Below, piece after piece: positions 23,801 through 35,800 of a stretch of DNA of 64,000 nucleotides; position 1 is the stretch's first letter; every line of letters starts with the position of its first letter. The stretch is from Heterocephalus glaber (Eukaryota; Chordata; Mammalia; Rodentia; Bathyergidae), in NCBI RefSeq assembly GCF_000247695.1, contig NW_004624805.1, forward strand, positions 1,551,433 through 1,615,432, read 5' to 3'. The translations under genes and the position numbers were made by a program. The notes below the pieces were generated by a model that was not told the DNA's origin, made no database searches, and worked only from the letters and a program-made list of their open reading frames with translations.

Positions 23801-26800
23801 GCAAACCGTGGGGAAGTCAGCAGCCCGCTCTGGAAATGGGGCCCCGGGTGGAAAGGCAACGGGCTCTGAATTCGCAAGAATTCACTGGAGCAGGCCTGGG
23901 CCAGGGGAGGGCGGGTGGTTGTCTCCCCGCTCAGCCTCTGCAGCTGAGCCGCGGTGTCCCCCACAGGAAGCCGAGCTGGAACGCCTGGAGCGGGAGTTTG
24001 CCATCCAGTCGCAGATCACGGAGGCTGCCCGCCGCCTGGCCAGCGACCCCAATGTCAGCAAGAAGCTGAAGAAGCAGAGGAAAACCTCTTACCTGAACGC
24101 ACTGAAGAAGCTTCAGGAGACTGAAAATGCAATCAATGAGCACCGCATCAAGTCTGGGAAGAAGCCCACCCAGAGGGCCTCACTGGTCATAGACGGTCAG
24201 TGCCATCCTCTGTCCTGTCCCCCAGGTAGGGCCACATCGAGCCCCGCGCCAGGTTCTGCTGTGCTCCTAAGCCCAGCACTGCACAGCCTGAGCAGCCCGG
24301 GCCCAGCCTGTGCCAGGTCTTCAGCGGACAGCACTGCAGGGCCCTGGACGCCGTGCCCTCGGGTCCAGGAGCTCAGGGAGCATACGGGGCCTCACCGTCG
24401 ACCCTCCGTGGCGTCCCCAGCCGGGCTCTGCGCTCCGCTCCACTCCGGGGCCCAGCCTCCCTTCCCCAGATCTGCAGGGCGGGGTGGAGAGCTGCACCCC
24501 ACGTGCCACACCTGCCCCAGGCTGGTTCTGCTTGCCTGCAGGGCTGCTGTCCCAGGAGCCGTGGCGTGCTAGGGCCAGACTGTCCCCACCAGCGTCCGCC
24601 CGGGCTGCAGTCCAGGAGCTCTAGGAGCGCAGCTGATGATATCTGGGAAGCTCTAGGAGCTCATACCCCAGTCTACCTACCGAAAATTGAGTCTCCCTGC
24701 GCTCTGATGGTCTTTTTCTCTAGATTAGCAAATTACTGAAACTGTGTCAAGTATTCTTGAACCATGTATGCATGTTTAAAAATACTGTTGCTCTAGGGAA
24801 ACAGAAAGTAAAGCAGAGATTTCCAGGAATGAGGGGTGGGAGGGGTGAGGAATAATTGTTCAGTGAGTCCAGAGTTTTGGTTTGGGAAAATGAAGATGCC
24901 GTCCAGCCGGAAGACGGACGCGCTGAGGGTGGCACTGTACTGTGCATTACTCAGGGCAGCCGAGCCAGGTGCGTCCAGGGACGGCTCCGGTGTGCACACT
25001 CGGTACGGGAACAGTGGCTGTGGGAGACAGGAAACTGCAGGCAGCCTGAGTCAAGGCCCGCTCCCAGCTGCTCGCACCAAGCAGGAAAACAGTGAAGGCC
25101 TAGCTGAGAGCGCGCAGAGCTGGCCATGTAGGGAGGGGAATGGGAGGACCCATCTCTCTGCATCTTGGCCCCGCCTTTGGCCAAGACCCGTAATTCCCCG
25201 TCCGCCCCAGGGCTGCAGGGCACCAGCCCTCTGCCTGGTGACGGCCGTGCTGGTTGCCGATGGGAGGAGCTTTTAAGCCTCTGTCTGTGCGGACTCCTGA
25301 ACCCTTCCACCCACGCCTACAGCCTGCTTTTTAATCTGCCCAAGAATCCGCCTTGAGGTTTCCGTGAAGTAAGGTTTACGTCACTAAGCCCACCTGAATC
25401 AGAAGTAGGGAAGGTTCTCTGTAGTTCCTTAGCATGGCTCATTTCAAAAAATATAAACTTGGACTCTAAAGTCTCAGGACCTTTGCCAACTTTGCTGTGA
25501 CAGCAGAGCCCACCTCAGTTGTGCCTGTTTCCCCAGTGGTGAGAGGAGCAGAGTCCTTCCACTGCCTCCCTCATGGGCCATACTAACCGCATGGTGCCCA
25601 TGAAATAGGCTTTGGAGACAGTCAGTATTTAGCACACTTGCTTTCTCTACCAATGACCTAAGGGTTTATGGAGAAGCCATTTACCACCATGCAAGCAAAG
25701 TCCCCTCCCCCAGTGTCACACGTGTGGAAAAGTCAGCAGGGCCTCCCTGTGTGCAGTCGGCCCCGCCCCGAGCTTCTGCCCGGCAGTGATGCGCCTTATG
25801 CAGGCAGGCCGGGCAGCCTTTGCATCAGCCCCCAGGTGAAGTCTGTGTTGGTGGAGAGGCTGCTGGCCCGCCACAGGGATGGCGGAAGAAAGGCCCAGGG
25901 TCGTTTATAGACGGGCTGCTTTCCGAGGAGCAGCAGAAGCCCGCGGCAGTGAACACTCTGTGCCAGGCTGCCGTGCGCTAACCTCATGGTCTTCTGCATT
26001 TTGGCCTCCAGATGGAAACATCGCCAGCGAAGACAGCTCCCTCTCGGACGCCCTTGTTCTCGACGATGGTAGGTCCCCTGTTTCCTGTCTTAAAGGGTGG
26101 GACACAGATTCAGCAGGTTGGTCGTACAGAGTCTGGGGACAGCCTCCTGTGAAGGAGAGCCCCAGGCTGAGGCCGGCCGCCAGCGCCGTCACCCCTCAGC
26201 GTCCCCGCGGGTCCTGTGAGTGGATGGCTCTCTGCACCAAAACCGTGTTTATGGGGCTTCAGGGTCTCTTGGGCCCAGAGGTGAGGTTCAGGGTGACACT
26301 CAGTGAACGGTGCTTCACCTTGTAGTGGCCAAAGCCACATTTTCAACTGAGCAGGGAGCCCGTACTCTGCGCGTAGGTTCCTTTTGCGTGTTCCTAATAT
26401 TAGAGGGAGAGGCAGAAATGGACTTGGATCACAGATCAAGGACTGGCATCCGATGCGGGGATCCGAGGGCAGCAGAAGCAGGCAGACCGAGTCGAGTCTG
26501 TCTCTCTCTTAGACAGAAGTAATGAAGGAGGGCGAGATGTCCCGGTAGACACAGGCCCAGGCCTCGCCCACTGTCTTCTTATTGCTGTTCGCTTCTCACA
26601 CCTGGCTGTTCCCGGAGTATTTTCTTGGGCAGTGCTTAGAAAGCCAGAGCTGAGCCCCAGCCCACCCTCCCACCACCCGCTGCAGAAGCAAGATTCCAAC
26701 ACAGCCACATCTGAGAACGTTCCTGCAGACGCTGGACCAAAATGTTGGGAGGCCTTAATTATAAGGAAATATATTAAGTGGCAGTTAATTTTCTGCCCTT

Positions 26801-29800
26801 TAGAGAAACCTCAGGCGGGCAGTGATCAGTGGCTCTTCAGATGGAAACATAAAAGGCCTACCAAGTCAGAGTAATAAGGGTAATTGCAGTAATAGTAATG
26901 ATTGCTTGTGATGTGGGGAAGTCTGGTGAGTTATTTACCTAGCTGCGGTGGCCCTGTTATTAGAAATTAGATTATGTTTTTACTGTCTGCTTCATTACAC
27001 GGAGGGGGGACATGGTCTCCCAGGGCGGGGGTGGCTTGCTCTGAGTACCAAGACCCCAGCAACCCTTGGGGTTGGCCTAGGTGCCCAGTGTTCTCCAGGA
27101 AGGGACAAGACCCAGTGAGAGAGATTTCCCTGGTGAGAGCAGAGTTGGCCGAGCAGCAGATGATGTCATCAGTTAACTGTAAGACATCACAACGGTGACT
27201 GTGTCCCCCCAGCCCCAATCCCAGGCCTCCCTGGGGTGTTATCACCCGCTCGGTGCCGAGCGCTCCTGCTGTGGGCCCTCTTTCTCGGGTCTCTTCCTTT
27301 ATGGATCTGGGGGGAGAGGAGCGGTACAAGCTTAGCAGATGTCCCGGCTCCAAGGTCGGGACTGGATTATCCTGTGCAAACTGGAGTCATTGAACAGATT
27401 GAGGAGCCCATCAGAGGTCATTGGGGTCCTCCTGCCTCTCCCATGGCCAACCTGCCAGATGAGTGGTCCTCAGTGGACTCTCACCCGCACCTCCATGCCG
27501 AGCAAAGTACAAGGTCTTCGTGTGGCTCAAGGACAAATCCAGCTCCCCTGGCTGGGATCCCAGGCCCTGGCCTGCTGGCCACTCCGCCCCCTCCTCACCA
27601 GCCGCTGCCACCTGGATGTCCCTGGTGCGCACGTGCCCTCCTGGCCTGCACCAGCTGGATGCTCTGCCCTCGCCCTCGAAGGCCACTTCCGGACGGGCCT
27701 CCCACCGATGGGCTGGGCCTGCTCCGGAACTGCTCTGCACTCAAGTTAGAGCCACACGCCCGAAGGCCAGGCAGAGCAGCCCTTCTCCTTCCAGAGCCTT
27801 TAAGGCAGTTCCATAGTTAAAACTTATTAGAACCGGCTAAAAGAAAACACGGGTCCAGACCCGCCCACAGACACCACACCTGATGCACCCGCGGTAGGGT
27901 GCCGACCTCCTTATGTCTCCTCCAGCTGATGTCTGCTGAGCACCCACTGTCGCTGCGATGGCGCCCAAGGCTGCAGCGCTGACCGGAGCAGGCGAACCTC
28001 TGGAGCTTGCTCTCCCAGAGTAATCAGATGCTCGGTGTCTCCTGAAAGCCAGGCCGGGGCTGGGGAACCCAGGACTCAGTGCCTGCTCAGCTTGCTCAGA
28101 CCCTGGCTCTGCCCCCAGCACCAAGAAGGAAATGTAGAGTTGCCATAAATAATTTCATTTCCCTGTTTGGCGTGAAGCAAGCGTTTGCTGATGGTGTAAT
28201 TAAGATTCAGACCTCACTGATGTGTAATCAGAAGCTGCACCTCAGCGGAAGGGGTGGCACACACCCGGAACCCCAGCACTCTGGGAGGCTGAGGCAGGAG
28301 GATACCAAGTTTGAGCCCAGCCTGAGTAGTGACTTAGGGAGACACTGTCCACAAATTTTACAGTAAATAAGTAGGGCTGGGGTCGTAGCTCGGTGCGCAG
28401 GCCCCGCGTTCAGCCCCCAGCACCACTCTTGCACGCACGGGACGCCCCCCCCCCCCCGTCTGATTGTGCCTGGGGCCCCGGTCTGGCTCAGTCTGGGCCT
28501 GCCTGACGCCCGGGAGTGGGAGCGAGCCGCCTGCAGCCGGGGCAGCGCGGGCCGCGTCCGCGGACAGGACGCCCTCTCAGCCGCTCTTTCCGTCTCTGCG
28601 CAGAAGACCCTGCGGTCACCAGCGCAATGTCCCCCTTACAGTCTCCGCACAAGGGACTCCCCCCGCGGCCGCCCGCGCTCCACAGGCCCGCGCCGCCCCA
28701 GTCCCTGGAGGGCCTGCGGCAGATGCACTTCCACCGCGGCGACTACGACAAGTCGCCCGTCAAGCCCAAGATGTGGAGCGAGTCCTCCCTGGACGAGCCC
28801 TACGAGAAGGCCAAGAGGCGCTCCCCGCACGGCCACGCCCAGGCCGGGTGAGTCGGCCCGGCCGCCGTGCGCGCGCCCTCTGCCGCCCAGGCGGGGCGGT
28901 GCAGGGCTCGCAGCCGGCGCGGGCAGGCGGCGCCCGTGGTGTCGGATTCCACGGGGATTAATCCGGGAATCGTAGGCAGCGCCACTCCACAATGGCAGTG
29001 AGGCTGCTCCGGAGGTCCCAAAGGGGCTGGGACTCGAAACGCCCCCCAGCCCGGCGCCCGAGCCACGGTCCGCTGCACGGTGTCAGCCGGGTCCTGGGCC
29101 AGGGCCGCGCTTCAGGCTCCTCCGGTTTCCCAGCCCCTTTCGTGGCACTCTGAAAGCGCCAAGGGCCCAGCGGGAAGCGTGCACCTCTTGGAAAGCGGCG
29201 CTGCCCACGGTGCCCATGGAGGGCGGGCGGGGGGCAGAGGCCCAGGGCCTGCGGGACCGGTGGGGCCGAGCGGGCGCCTGCCGTTGGTGACAGCGCTTCC
29301 CTCTCGGTCCGGTCCGCAGCAGCCACAAGCGCTTCCCCAGCACCGGGAGCTGTGCGGAGGCAGGAGGCGCCAGCCCGCTGCAGAGCAGCCCGGTCCGCGG
29401 CCTGCTGCACTGGAACTCGCAGTCCAGCATGCCGTCCACCCCGGACCTGCGCGTGCGGAGCCCTCACTACGTCCACTCCACCAGGTGAGTGCGCCTGAGG
29501 CCTGCCTGGGCCGAGCACTGGCTGCGAGGCCTCCGCCCGCCCGGGCACCCTGTGCTCCGGGCTAGCTCGGTGAATGCATACCAGCCGGAGAAAAGGGCAG
29601 CAGCTAGGGCGTCGGAGCGTGCCTCGTTCATCCTCTAGAGCCAGAAGCCCGTCTCGGCGGCCACGGGGCAGGGACAGGGCGGCCACCGAGCGGGTCGGGG
29701 CGTGGGGCAGGCCCGTGTCGGACTTGCGCCTGCACGGCCGGCTGACGGGGCTTACCGTCCCGGGTGGCGGGTCCCTTCTGTCCACAGAACCCTTTTCTCC

Positions 29801-32800
29801 GCCGTCGTTTTCATTCCGTGCTGTCCCGGGCACCTGCGCGGGGCGGGGTTCACTCGGGGAAGCCCAGCCCGCGCTGGAGCCCACTCCGGGTCTGAGGAGG
29901 CCGGCACCGCCTGGCTCCGGGCGGTGCCGCCCCCGACCGCGCCCCTCTCCCGCAGGTCGGTGGACATCAGCCCCACGCGCCTGCACAGCCTCGCATTGCA
30001 CTTTAGGCACCGCAGCTCCAGCCTGGAGTCCCAGGGCAAGCTCCTGGGCTCGGAGAACGACACCGGGAGCCCTGACTTCTACACCCCGCGCACCCGCAGC
30101 AGCAACGGCTCAGACCCCATGGACGACTGCTCGTCGTGCACCAGCCACTCGAGCTCCGAGCACTACTACCCGGCGCAGGCGAATGCCAACTACTCGACGC
30201 TGGCCGAGGACTCGCCGTCCAAGGCGCGGCAGCGGCGGCGGCAGCGGCAGCGCGCGGCGGGCTTGCTGGGCGCGGCGCCCTCGGGCAGCATGCCTGACCT
30301 GGCGCGCGGGGCGGCGGGCGGCGTGTACCTGCACAGCCAGAGCCAGCCGGGCTCGCAGTACCGCATCAAGGAGTACCCGCTGTACGTGGAGGGCGGTGCG
30401 CCCGTGGTGGTGCGCAGCCTGGAGAGCGACCAGGAGGGCCACTACAGCGTGAAGGCGCAGTTCAAGACGTCCAGCTCCTACACGGCCGGCGGGCTGTTCC
30501 GCGAGGGCGACGCGGGCCGCCTCACGCCGTCGCGCTCCCAGATCCTGCGGACTCCATCGCTGGGCCGCGAGGGCGCGCAGGACAGGGGCCGCGCCGCGGT
30601 GTCGGACGAGCTGCGCCAGTGGTTCCAGCGCTCCAGTGCCGCGCAGCGCGAGCCCGGCCGCCTGTCACACGCCAGCTCCGCGTCCTCGGACAGCGGCTCG
30701 CAGCACAGCGCCTCCCCCCAGAGCACCTTCGTGGCGCACAGCAGGGTCACCCGGATGCCCCAGATGTGCAAGGCCACGTCAGGTGAGCGGGCTCCGCCAT
30801 CGGCCACCCCGTGCCAGCTGCCCCCACCAGGGGCCACCCGGTCCCGAGCAGCGACTCGGTCCAGCCCCAGCCGAGCCGGTTCCTCCCGGCGCTGCAGCCT
30901 GCGCCCCAGTGCTTGGAGCTTGCGTGCCGAAGGGAGCCGGACTCGGGCCTGGCTGTGGTGGGGAAGACCCCAGGCTGCTGCCCCTCCTGTTCTGACCCGG
31001 GCCTGGCGGAGTGACAGGGCTGAGCTTCCTGGGCGGATGCAAACCATCCCGGCCCTCTCCCCGTCAGGTCAGGACGGGCGTCCGAGTTAGGTCTGGGGTT
31101 GTATCCAGCCAAAGGAGGGCCTTTCCCGGGAAGAGAACCTCCGTGGTTCGGTACCCGCCCCGCGTACAAGGCTGGCGGTGGCGGTGGCATGGGCGTCAGA
31201 GCCCCAGGCCGGCCAGTCCGCAGGTGGGAAGGAGAAGGTATACCCGAATTGCTCCCCCGCTCCTTCCTGTGTCTCCATTTCAGCGATGTTACCACGCAGC
31301 GACCAAGCAATTCTTACAGTGTTTCTAGGGCCCTTGACATTCTGTCTGAGACTCTTCATAGCCCAAGCTTGACCCATGTATGTATATCTGTGTTTTTTGA
31401 GACAAGGCCTCGCTCCGCAGCCCAGGCTGGCCTTGAACTCACTCTGTAGCCCAGGCTATCCTCCAACTCGCAGCAATCCTCCTGCCTCAGCCTCCTCAAG
31501 TGCTCAGATTACAGGCGTGTGCCACCTCCCCTGGCTGTCCTGCATTTTTGTACTCAGAGCAGCAACTGAATGAGTTTGAAAGTGGGAGAAACCATTCTTT
31601 CCGTTTGGAAGTTTCAGCGGTGTCTCTGTAAACAGCGGTGACAGTGACCAGCATGGCCTGTGCAGTTCGCGGGCGCTGCTGTGTCGCACTCCTCCGCACT
31701 CAGCACCCCTGGGGAGCAGCGAAGGGCTGTTCTGCACCATGCGTGCTTTCAGGCAGATGTGATGAGCACTTCGAGGATACAAGGGAAACGAAGGAGCGGA
31801 ACTCCACGCCAGGAAACCCGCTCGCTCCAGTGAGAGCACAGATGGGGAAGAGGTGGTTGAAGGTCATGGGGCGGATCTTTGGGGACTGAAGGAGGACCTG
31901 GCTGTCCAGTCCGCAGGCTCCGCACTTCGCCTCCCAGACCCTGAGCTGCTCAGCCACGCTGGGCAGAGGGGGCTCCGGGAGGAAGTGAAAGCCGCTGGGC
32001 AGTGGCAGTCCCATGAGCACCGACCCGTAGCCCTCCTCACGGGCCTTTCCTATCCGGAAAACCAGGCCATGCACTTCCCGGGAAGATGTGAGTGCACTAC
32101 GGGCCCCATGCAGAGGGCATAATGGGCCGAGGAAAGCGGCCCACAGCTGAAATCCCCACTACTCCGGAGGCTGAGGCAGGACGGTCACAAGCTCAGGTCC
32201 AGCCTGGGCAACTTAGGCCCTGTCTCAAAATAAAATAATAGAAAAGGGCTGTAAATGGAGTTCCGCAGGAGAGCACCTGTCCAGCAGGTGCAGGGCCCTG
32301 GCTCAATCCCCAGGACTGCGGAAGGGGTGCGGGTGGGAGCTTGTCCCTGATCCTGTTGGTTGCGACAGTTTGTGTCAGTGGCGAAAGGTCAGAGTACTTA
32401 CATTGCAGCCAGACTGTGTCGTCGGGGAGACTTGCTTTACTCGACGAGAGCAGGGAGACCTGGGACCTTTCAGGCCCGCCATTCTAAGAAGCTGTGCGGT
32501 GGCGGAGCACGTGCTCAGCATGTGTGAGGCCCTGGATTCCATCCCCAGCACCAAGAACCATCTTTTGTTTTTACAAAAAGCTGTCTCTGAGCTGTGGGAA
32601 GGATTCCACTGCCGAGACAGCAAAGGATGTGTCTGGGTACAGCAGGAAGCAGTTACTTCCTACTGAACTTTCCCGGCCAGACTTCCGTGTGCCCCCCCCC
32701 CCGTGGGGGTGTTAGGAGCCCTGGCCCCTGAGGATGCAGAAGCAGTCACCAGTGAGCTTGACAAGCAGAATGTGGGCTCTCGGGCTTCTTAGGGGCTTCT

Positions 32801-35800
32801 CCATAAAGGGGGCATAATCTTCAGCCCCCAAATGCCCTGTGCTGTGCCTCCTGCAGGCCAGACACATAGCCCCCTGCTGCAGTCCCACCTGCCCTGGGGT
32901 CTTCAGGGTCTCTGTACCTGTCTCCTTCTCCAAAGCCACTTACGGGGGCAAAGCAGGGGCGGAGGATCGCAGGCCACCGGAAGTCTGCAGAGGTGCAGAG
33001 TTGTCTCCCTACTATGACTGCACTGGGGACCGCCGACACCCCAGCACAGGGTCCTAGCCTGCAGCCCTGGATGGGGGACCCCTGCCCCAGGTTGGCACAG
33101 GCTGGTTCACCTGTCTGACGTGTCTTCTCCCTGCTTTCCTGCAACCCCCGCCCGCAGCTGCCTTACCGCAAAGCCAGAGAAGCTCAACGCCGTCGAGTGA
33201 AGTTGGAGCCACCCCCCCAAGCAGTCCCCACCACGCCCTAGCCTGGCAGACGGGGTGAGTCCGCCCTCCCAGCTTCCAGATGGGGTCAGCAGGAGGTCGC
33301 CAGCACCCCAGCCTGGGGCGCGCTGTGGGGAACCTGCTTCCTTTCCAGAGAAACCCTTCTGGCCCGCTCCTTCTGCCTCTCTCTCCTTTAGGGGTGAACT
33401 TGGTGTGCGCTGTTTCAAAGTAGGCAGTGGCGCCTGAGACGCGGGCAGGTGGAAGCGGAAGTGGGATTGTGTTTCTTTGACCAGCATTCCAGGCAGCGGT
33501 TGCTGGGGTTGAGAGGATACCCAGGCTGATTAAACTGCCAGGCAAGACTGTCAGCGGGGAGAGGGAGACGAGCCCCCCTGTGCCCACCCGGCCCCTCGAT
33601 GTCTTGATGGTCAGAAGGCAGCTTAAGACAAAAGGCTTCTGTCCAGTCTCTGTGGTTGTTCTTTATCAAACTAACGAAGGGGACCAGGGACCCTGGGATC
33701 TTTAAGCAGAACCTTAAAACCCGGAAGTCAGCTCCTTCCGTGGCTACAGACGTAGCCTAGGTACAGTCTGCATCCAGCTGGGACGCTCCGTCCGTCTGCC
33801 AGAGGGCCCAGGGGACCGGGTAACTGCTTTGTGCTACAGCACGTGCCTCGCCTGTCTCTGAGTCACCCCTCTGAGTGGATGCAAACTGTCAGAGGGGCAA
33901 GGGGTCCCCACGGTTTCTGATCTGCTGGCACATCTGAGGGGGCACCTGGAAAGGGCTGGCAGCTGCCTGTGAGCTGCATCTCGAGAAAACCACAATCCCA
34001 GTCGGCTCCACCGCTGCGTTTCAGGCCCGCGCTGATTTCCGTTCCTGAGAGTTTATGGCACTTGTTTTGCCCCAGCCTTTCTAGTCTCAGTCACGGGATA
34101 AGGGGCTGACATTCATTGAGTGCTTGCTGTGTGCTGACAGGCTGGAAGCTGCTTCTGACATCCATGAGTTCACGTAATCCTCGCTCTCCCTTGGCAAGAA
34201 GACTGTCTGGGTCTTTTGATTCTGTAGCTGGGGATCAGAGGCCATGACAGCCTCGCCCCAAGTCATGCCCATGGAGTCTGTGGCCCGAGACTTTGTCCAT
34301 TTCTACTATGCTAGTGGTTCCGAAAATGAGGACCTCGCACCAGCAGCACCAGGCCCACTTGGAATCTTCTCAGAATAACATTCTCAGTGCCCTTACTGAA
34401 TCAGAAACTGGGGCTCCCTCTGACACCCCCTTAACGTGGCAGCCGTGGAACTGTGCCATGCTGCCTCTCAGTCCCTTTCAATGAAGGGCATCTGTGGTCC
34501 CAGCGTTAGCGTTCCTCTGTCCGCGCCTGCTTCTCGTCCTGTCTTTCCCAGCAGCTGCCTCTCTGTCTACAGCACACCATTCACACACGCACACCCCCAC
34601 TGCCCCAGCTCAGTCCTGGGGCCAGGCGGCCTGGCAAGGCTGAGGGTCCAGCGGTGTCCCCAGGATTCACAGGAGAACTGCAGCGGCGGAGCTGTCTCAG
34701 CCAGTAGGACACTCCCGGTCTCTGGGTACCTCTGCCCATGCCCAGCGAGCCAAACTCACGCGTTATGTGACTGGCAGTAGGCCCCGAAACAGAACCCCTC
34801 ACTCAGGTCGGCCTTGGGGTTTGCCAGTTTTACCACCAGATTTGCGAATGAGGACTCAAGACAAATTTGAAACCAAAAGGTATTTGGGTCCTTGAAGTCG
34901 CTTTCGCCAGTTTGTGCTGGGCTATCATTAACAGACAATAACATCTGATGAAAAGCAGGGCAGGCACAGGAAAGCGAGCCGCCTGTCCGCCCAGCGCGGT
35001 GGGAAGCTCGGCGTGGCCTCCTGCCCGGCCCCTGCTGTGGGTCCTCCCGTGTGAATACGCTACTAATGGTGTCCGTGTGGCTTCCGCTCTAACACGACCT
35101 CTCTTCTCTTCCTCTTCCGCCTTCCTCTGCTCAGAGAAGCCTCAGAAAGCCCACCCATCCTGCATGGGTCTGTGTCTGCAGCTCACCACAGCCCCGACGC
35201 ATAGAGGTACCGTCAGGGCGGGCCGTCTGCCCGCGTGTGTCCCAGTCCCAGCTGTGTGCTCGGAGGTGTGGCCTTCGCCGGGCCCTAACTCCCACAGGGA
35301 AACATCTCGGGGTGTGGAAGCCGTTATTTCTGTGTCTCGTTTCTGGACCCATGTGGAACTGTGCGTTTTCATGTGTTCTAACGTCAGAGGTTGGGTGTTC
35401 CCAGTGGCACTTCCCACAAGAGACCCCCGAAGCAGTGTCGGGCCTTCTGCGCCGCTGTGTGCAGACAGATATCTGTAGAGGTTTTTTGCTGGCTTAGTAA
35501 TCTGGGTCCACGAAGTTTCAGAAGGCCAAGGTCAGAATGAGTTGATCCAGAAGCACCCAGATGTCACCTGTCATCCCATCTCACATCACATGACAGCGTG
35601 TGCTGTGCCAGACACGGTGGGCCTGCTCTGCAGAAAGTCTGTGCCAGTGCCTTCCCCACAGAGCCCCTCGCAGTGCCCGCTGCGCTGCCTACCGCTGCCA
35701 CCGCAGATGCTCAGCAGTAACCTGGCCTGATCCCTGGCCTGGGCACCCAAGCTAAGTCACTGACTGCATGGTTCTGAAATTAAACCGCATTTTAAAGGCT

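Larger units (their letters stand above)
26069..28603 (+). other. FRMD4A: FRMD4A intron (2.5 kb)
   Basis: It holds two AT-rich enhancer-like patches (about 26740-27000 and 28125-28235), a B1-ID SINE at 28248 and a 13-base C run at 28445-28457. GC content rises sharply from 28460. Confidence 0.75.
30783..33157 (+). other. FRMD4A: FRMD4A intron (2.4 kb)
   Basis: It holds an inverted B1 at 31391, a B1-ID dimer at 32128, an ID at 32484 and a C run near 32690-32701. The rest is GC-rich with no coding signal. Confidence 0.8.

Noticed and set aside
23787..24572. 261-codon frame extending the CUPID exon on both sides
   Set aside because: The conserved sequence starts and stops exactly at the AG (23966) and GT (24196). 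The extensions have no family similarity.
28958..30010. 350-codon antisense open frame over FRMD4A exons
   Set aside because: It runs antisense through two real exons and two introns in a GC-rich, stop-poor region. The sense exons have conserved sequence and perfect splice phases, so the antisense frame is a composition artefact.
29702..31090. 462-codon + strand frame through intron 29485-29955 into the large exon
   Set aside because: Only 29956-30782 is protein-like; the parts before and after are intron with good AG and GT borders.
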